The notes under the pieces are model-generated. The model made no database searches. It saw only the letters and a list, made by a program, of their open reading frames with translations, and was not told the origin of the DNA. From assembly GCA_022560555.1 (NCBI GenBank), contig JADFSZ010000045.1, forward strand, positions 1-10,685: a stretch of DNA of 10,685 nt, given 5' to 3'. The position numbers and the translations under genes were made by a program. The stretch is from JADFSZ01 sp022560555 [NCBI: PVC group bacterium]. Lineage in GTDB: Bacteria > GCA-001730085 > JADFSZ01. Positions 6,106-10,685 of this stretch are shown here, piece after piece; the first letter of the stretch is position 1; each line of letters begins with the position of its first letter.

Positions 6106-8759
6106 ATGTCTTTGCAATATACTCCCATGATTGAGCAGTATCTTTCCATCAAAAATAAGATCAAAGATACGATACTTTTTTTCCGGCTTGGCGATTTTTA
6201 TGAAATGTTTTTCGAGGATGCCAAAATAGCTTCACGTGTGCTGGACCTCACACTGACGGCCCGTGACGGCGGGAAAGGCATCAAGGTTCCTATGGCCGGG
6301 CTTCCTTATCACGCGGCCGAGAATTATATTCATCGCCTTATCAAGGCGGGGCATAAAGTGGCTATATGCGAACAGGTCGAAGATCCCCATCTGTCAAAAG
6401 GGCTGGTCAAGCGAGAGATAGTGCGCACAATTACGCCCGGCACAGCTGTAGCTCATTCGGTTTTGGACTCTAAGGACAATAATTTTTTAGCTTCAGTCAA
6501 TCAGTTTCAAAACGAAATTGGAATTTCCTGGGCAGATGTTTCCACGGGAGAATTTTTCCTCTCTTCACTGTCCTCGTACGACCAGGTCCGTCAGCTTTAT
6601 CAAAATTTCAGATCAAAGAAATTATTTTGCCGGAAGGCCTGGACCCTGCAAATCCGTTAGCCCGTTTGGCGGAATTGCCCGATATTCTTATAACGAAATA
6701 TGATTGTTCATGTTTTATTCCAGACCTGGCTGAGAAGGTTCTCAAAGAGCACTTTCATGTGCATGCGTTGGAGGGTATGTTGGGGACTCATGTATCCTTG
6801 TCGGCGCTTGGCGCGGCCGGAGCTATTGTGAATTATTTGAAAGAACTACACAAAGATCAATTGGGACACATAAATCGTATCAAGCTTTATACGGAAACGG
6901 ATTTTATGGTTCTCGACAGTGCGAGCGAAAGAAATTTAGAGCTTGTAAGAAATCTTCGTAATCAAGGGAGAGATTGTACGCTCCTATCGGTAATGGATGA
7001 CACCCTGACATCGATGGGAGCTCGTCTTCTCAAACGCTGGATCTTGAATCCTTTGAAGAATATTTCCGAAATTGAAAAGCGTTTGGATGGGGTCGAAGAA
7101 TTTCGAGAGCATAAGGAACTGTTGCTGGATGTAAGAGATATTCTTCGGCCTATTAATGATATGGAGCGTATTGTGGGCCGTCTTGAGTGTGGACTTGCCA
7201 ACGCGCGGGATCTGTTATCCTTGTCTCAGTCCATAGAACATATTAAAAAACTTCAGTCTTTGTCCGGTCCCGCGCCAAAATCCGTTTTTGAAAACATTAA
7301 AAATAAGATCCCTGATTTGGGGCAGGTCAAAGAATTTATTGATAAAACGATACGTAAGGATGCGCCGATGACACTCAAAGACGGGCATCTCATAAAAGAA
7401 GGGTATGACACAGATCTTGATGAATTGAGATCGATCGCCGGAGGTGGTAAGGATTGGATAAGAAATCTACAGCTAAAAGAGATTGAGAGGACAGGGATTA
7501 AGTCCTTAAAAGTGCGTTATAATAAAGTTTTTGGGTATTATATTGAGGTGACAAAAACAAATATGGATTTTGTCCCGGATGATTATATTCGAAAGCAAAC
7601 ATTGGTGAACGCCGAGAGATTTATCACGCCGGAATTAAAAGAGAAAGAAGCTTTGGTGTTGGGGGCACAGGAAAAGATTGTAGGCCTCGAGTATGACATT
7701 TTTATGAAGATCAGATCTCAAGTGTGCCGGGATACGAAACCTATTCAAAAAACGTCACGTTTAATTGCTTTTGTGGATAGCCTGACAGGCTTGGCCGCAG
7801 TGGCTGTGAAAAACGGATATGTTCGACCTGAGATTACCGAGGACGATACGATCCTCATTGAGGAGGGACGACATCCTGTGGTTGAACAATTGCTTGAACA
7901 AGGGCATTTTATCGCGAACGATACGTGCTTTGATCATGATCAAAATCGATTGCTTGTGATTACAGGCCCGAACATGGCGGGTAAATCGACGTATATCCGA
8001 CAAGTCGCTTTGATTACTATTATGGCGCAAATGGGAAGTTTTGTTCCGGCTAAGAAAGCAAACATTGGTTTGGTTGATCGGATCTTTACGCGCGTGGGTG
8101 CCAGCGATGAATTATCCAAGGGAGCAAGTACCTTTATGGTCGAAATGATTGAAGTGGCCAATATTCTTAACAACGCGACCGACAAAAGCCTTATTATTTT
8201 AGACGAAGTGGGGAGAGGCACAAGCACATTTGATGGTGTTAGTATTGCTTGGGCTGTTGCGGAATACATTCATGATGAACGGCATGTGGGGGCGCGGACC
8301 TTATTTGCGACTCATTATCATGAGCTGACAGAACTCGAACTGCTTTTGCCAAAAGTGAAAAATTATAATATATCCGTCAAAGAATGGGATGATGAAATAA
8401 TATTTTTGAGAAAAATTGTGCCGGGAGGAACCGATAAAAGTTACGGAATCCATGTTGCGCGTCTCGCTGGTTTACCGAAAGTTGTGATCGAAAGGGCAAA
8501 AGAGATATTGGCAAACTTGGAGATGGCTTCTTTAGACGAAAAAGGTTTGCCGTCATTTGCTAAGGCGCCTTCGGGAGCCCCATCCGTCTCCAAAGCAGAT
8601 TCGGGCCAGTTGACATTTTATCAGGACTTGAAACATCCGATTGTTGAAAAAATCGAAAGGCTCGATGTGGATCGTATGACACCGATGGAAGCCCTGCAAT
8701 TTATATCAGAAATCAAAAAAGAGACCAAAAATTTCATGCAGACTCAAGGGAAATCATGA
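6106..8759 (+). CDS. mutS: MutS, DNA mismatch recognition ATPase (interrupted by a -1 frame change)
   Basis: Mismatch sensor that binds mispairs and small loops and recruits MutL. It lies in two open segments: 6106-6660 (184 codons before a stop) and a second frame running to 8759, with ATG-less entry near 6609 (first TTG 6627). A one-base backward shift at 6603-6609 joins them as L-Y-Q-N-F-Q-I-K-E-I-I-L-P-E, giving 884 residues, a normal to slightly long MutS. Motifs in the joined numbering: GDFYEMF (29-35) with mismatch-reading Phe31 and Glu33, ICEQVEDP, the break in connector domain II near 168, core and clamp domains, KVRYNKVFGYYIEV, Walker A GPNMAGKST from 621, DEVGRGTSTFDG from 700, ATHYHELTELE, and YGIHVARLAGLP before a C-terminal helical tail. 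Neither half alone should work: the first lacks the ATPase, the second lacks mismatch reading. It overlaps mutL by ATGA. Confidence 0.95.
6603..6609 (+). other. AAATTTC heptamer at the mutS frame break
   Basis: In the upstream frame the codons are CAA AAT TTC, so the bases read A AAT TTC. This fits the X XXY YYZ pattern of -1 slippery sites, where both tRNAs can re-pair one base back. A slip here gives N-F-Q-I-K-E with no residue lost or gained against the MutS pattern. A missing A (6602-6605) or T (6606-6608) in the sequence would look identical. No strong downstream stem-loop is evident: only a 3-bp GCC/GGC hairpin with a GGAA loop at 6629-6638, and no clear upstream Shine-Dalgarno stimulator. 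Confidence 0.6.
8562..8571. repeat. Palindrome AAGGCGCCTT inside the mutS C-terminal linker
   Basis: A perfect 10-base palindrome within the coding sequence for a Pro/Ser/Ala-rich linker (FAKAPSGAPSVSKADSG). The encoded FAKAPSG and VSKADSG are imperfect copies of each other, and the DNA repeats loosely as GC-AA-GC...TTCGGG. It sits between the ATPase/dimer domain and the C-terminal helical tail, where MutS tolerates length change. It may be a small intragenic repeat insertion; that is inference. Confidence 0.4.
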
Positions 8760-10552
8760 AAACTTTGAAAGAAAAAATCCGTGTTTTGCCTGAACAGGTA
8801 GCCAATAAAATTGCTGCCGGTGAAGTGATCGCGCGGCCGGCGTCCGTTGTCAAAGAGCTGGTCGAAAACTCTCTGGATGCCGGGGCTACAAAAATTTCTG
8901 TTGAAATCCGCTCATATGGCTTAGGGATGATCCGGGTGACGGATAATGGGCGCGGAATGAGCCGGGAAGATTTGGAAATGGCATTTTTGCGTCACGCGAC
9001 AAGCAAGATTCAGTCTGATAAAGATTTAAACAATATACAAACGTTTGGTTTTCGAGGGGAAGCTTTGCCTTCGATCGCGGCCGTTTCTTTTGTTCAAGCT
9101 GTCTCTTGTGAAGAGTCTTCCCATGAAGCGTGGCAAGGGCTCATTGAAGGCGGGTGTCATCAGGCTCTGACTCAAGTTAACCCCCGTTGCGGGACAGAAA
9201 TTACTGTGACACGTCTGTTTTTTAATACTCCCGCGCGGAAAAAATTTCTCAAAGCTCCCAGCACGGAGTTTGGACATATCATAAAGGTCATGGAGAAAGT
9301 TTTATTGTCTCAGCCCGAGGTCAGTTTGTCTTTACATCATGACCAAAAGAAAACGATGATCTATGAAGCCAATGGCAAAAAAACTGATTTTCTTCGGGAA
9401 GTTATGGGACGGGAATTTTTTGAGAAAAATATTGAGATATCTTCCGAATTTCCCTCGATCAAGGTGCGAGGTTTTATTAGCGATCCGTCGCTGACCCGTC
9501 CTAACAGGGCCCATCAGTATTTTTTCGTGAACAAAAGACCGATCAGAAGCATTGGCTTGTCTATCGCGTTAAGCGCGGCTTATCAAACGTTGATCCCGCA
9601 CGGACGTTTTCCTATGGCGGTCATTTATTTAGATGTGGATTTTAGCCGTGTGGATGTGAATGTTCATCCGACAAAGGATGAAGTGCGATTTGACAATGAG
9701 CGTGATATCCAAAATTGTTTGATACGGGCTCTTCGTGACCGGATTTCGGGTTTTCGTTCCGTCATCCAAAATTCCGGCTCATCTATCCCGCAGGAAAGAC
9801 ATCAACAAATAGCGGACGCTGTCGCTTCATATGGACAACACAACAGAGCCGACAGACAGCCTGTTTTTGAAAAGTCACCCCCCACAAGCTTCCCGGGGAC
9901 AAAAAGCGATGGCATAGAGGACCTTTTTCGAACCCGTCGCGTATGTGAATCTTGGGATGCGGATGATATTAGCGAAGAAAAAGTATTTCAAATGAATAAT
10001 TCATACATTTTCCTTAAACTTGAAGATGGGTTTATCGTTTTTGATCAGCATGCGGCATGCGAACGCATCCATTTTGAAAGAATCAAGAAAAAGTACAGAG
10101 AGAAGGAAGTCGGATGTCAAACGCTTTTGATCCCTTTAAAAATTGATCTTTCTCCCAGTCGAAAGGCTCTTTTAGAAACGCATCAAGACCTTTTTAAAAA
10201 ACTCAAGATCAAAGTAGAACCTTTCGGTTCTGATGAATATGCGATTACCGAAATAAGCGATTTTTTGCCGAAGGATATTAATGTTAACGGTTTTTTGTCT
10301 GAAATTTTTGATTTAATTGAGAGTGACAAAAATATCGCCGAGAATCCCCTTCGCTCCCTTGAGCTGATTTACTATACGATGGCTTGTCACGCTTCCAGGC
10401 GCCTGAGGGAGAATCTCACAAAACGTGAAATGGTTCAGATCTGTCAGGACCTTCTGGGGCTTAAAACTCCCTTCACATGTCCCCATGGGCGTCCCGTGGG
10501 CGTCAAAATCACCTGGGAAAATCTCAACAAAATGTTTTACCGCTCTTCTTGA
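8756..10552 (+). CDS. mutL: MutL, mismatch repair endonuclease-type GHKL ATPase
   Basis: Couples mismatch recognition by MutS to strand incision and removal. It has 598 residues, normal length. N-terminal GHKL ATPase: KELVENSLDAGA (33-44, catalytic Glu34 and Mg-binding Asn38), DNGRGM (63-68), RHATSKI (79-85), GFRGEAL (98-104), then the transducer domain ending near VDVNVHPTKDEVRF. A variable linker spans roughly residues 330-415. The C-terminal domain carries DQHAACERIHFE (430-441), an exact DQHA(x)2E(x)4E metal site, ACHASRR (543-549) and CPHGRP (575-580). These are the hallmarks of MutL with its own nicking activity, as in species without MutH. The start is supported by AAGGGA at 8746-8751 and a four-base ATGA overlap with mutS, implying co-translation. 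No intrinsic terminator is visible after the stop; TCTTCTTGAAGA at 10546-10557 has too small a loop. Confidence 0.97.
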   Translation: MKTLKEKIRVLPEQVANKIAAGEVIARPASVVKELVENSLDAGATKISVEIRSYGLGMIRVTDNGRGMSREDLEMAFLRHATSKIQSDKDLNNIQTFGFRGEALPSIAAVSFVQAVSCEESSHEAWQGLIEGGCHQALTQVNPRCGTEITVTRLFFNTPARKKFLKAPSTEFGHIIKVMEKVLLSQPEVSLSLHHDQKKTMIYEANGKKTDFLREVMGREFFEKNIEISSEFPSIKVRGFISDPSLTRPNRAHQYFFVNKRPIRSIGLSIALSAAYQTLIPHGRFPMAVIYLDVDFSRVDVNVHPTKDEVRFDNERDIQNCLIRALRDRISGFRSVIQNSGSSIPQERHQQIADAVASYGQHNRADRQPVFEKSPPTSFPGTKSDGIEDLFRTRRVCESWDADDISEEKVFQMNNSYIFLKLEDGFIVFDQHAACERIHFERIKKKYREKEVGCQTLLIPLKIDLSPSRKALLETHQDLFKKLKIKVEPFGSDEYAITEISDFLPKDINVNGFLSEIFDLIESDKNIAENPLRSLELIYYTMACHASRRLRENLTKREMVQICQDLLGLKTPFTCPHGRPVGVKITWENLNKMFYRSS

Positions 10553-10608
10553 AGACCGCTTAGCAAGCTCTTATCACATGTTTTCTTCCCCTTAAAAGCG
10601 AAAAAATC

Positions 10609-10637
10609 TTGACATTGTATTATAGTTTATATAATAT
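10609..10637 (+). promoter_or_regulatory. Sigma-70-type promoter reading out of the window
   Basis: A perfect -35 box TTGACA (10609-10614) is followed by an AT-rich spacer and a -10 box. Either TATAAT (10630-10635, perfect but with a 15-base spacer) or TAATAT (10632-10637, weaker but with a 17-base spacer) could serve. Transcription would begin near 10642-10645. Downstream, ATG 10656 opens only an eight-codon ORF (MKNLHPSL) whose TGA (10680-10682) overlaps a further ATG (10682-10684) at the window edge. The gene served cannot be identified. It marks the end of the mutS-mutL unit. Confidence 0.55.
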
Positions 10638-10685
10638 TTAGAATGTATTGAAGTTATGAAAAATTTACACCCAAGCCTGTGATGT

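Noticed and set aside
6629-6638. Hairpin stimulating a frameshift in mutS
   Set aside because: A three-base-pair stem with a GGAA loop is too weak to count as a stimulator by itself.
7940-8269. Minus-strand ORF of 109 codons opposite the mutS ATPase domain
   Set aside because: It is a shadow of strongly conserved Walker motifs on the + strand; no ribosome site or family pattern.
10546-10600. Intrinsic terminator after mutL
   Set aside because: The only inverted repeat (TCTTC/GAAGA) has a two-base loop, is AT-rich and lacks a following T run.

Overview
The window is a stretch of bacterial chromosome with every gene on the + strand. It joins the end of a division and cell-wall (dcw) cluster to a mismatch-repair pair. 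No rRNA, tRNA, CRISPR array, transposon or phage gene was seen. The gene content fits a diderm, probably uncultured, bacterium. The clues are an ftsW-murG-murC-ddl order, a MinD/FlhG-type ATPase, and a MutL that carries the endonuclease motifs found in lineages without MutH. Protein style loosely suggests the Omnitrophota/PVC neighbourhood, but that is an impression and not a result.

Bases 1-4235 hold peptidoglycan genes: the 3' two thirds of ftsW (lipid II polymerase), murG (makes lipid II), murC (adds L-Ala to UDP-MurNAc) and ddl (makes D-Ala-D-Ala). ftsW/murG and murG/murC overlap, which suggests translational coupling. The N-terminal nucleotide-binding loop of murG is only recovered if translation starts at an AUU codon (725) behind a good Shine-Dalgarno sequence. 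The usual continuation ftsQ-ftsA-ftsZ is absent after ddl.

Bases 4258-5004 encode a Bax inhibitor-1/YccA-like membrane protein broken by two compensating one-base frame changes, at a T7 and a G7 run. A gene-free stretch of about 165 bases follows, with a weak sigma-54-like element. Next comes a MinD/FlhG-type ATPase (5170-6051).

Bases 6106-10552 encode MutS and MutL, overlapping by ATGA. mutS is interrupted by a one-base (-1) frame change at 6603-6609, exactly on an AAATTTC heptamer; conserved MutS sequence continues on both sides. The last 130 bases hold a good sigma-70-type promoter that reads out of the window.

I did not find a new multi-gene system. The items most worth checking are the AUU start of murG and the three one-base frame breaks between 4.55 and 6.61 kb. 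The breaks may be sequence errors, a mutator signature, or recoding sites.
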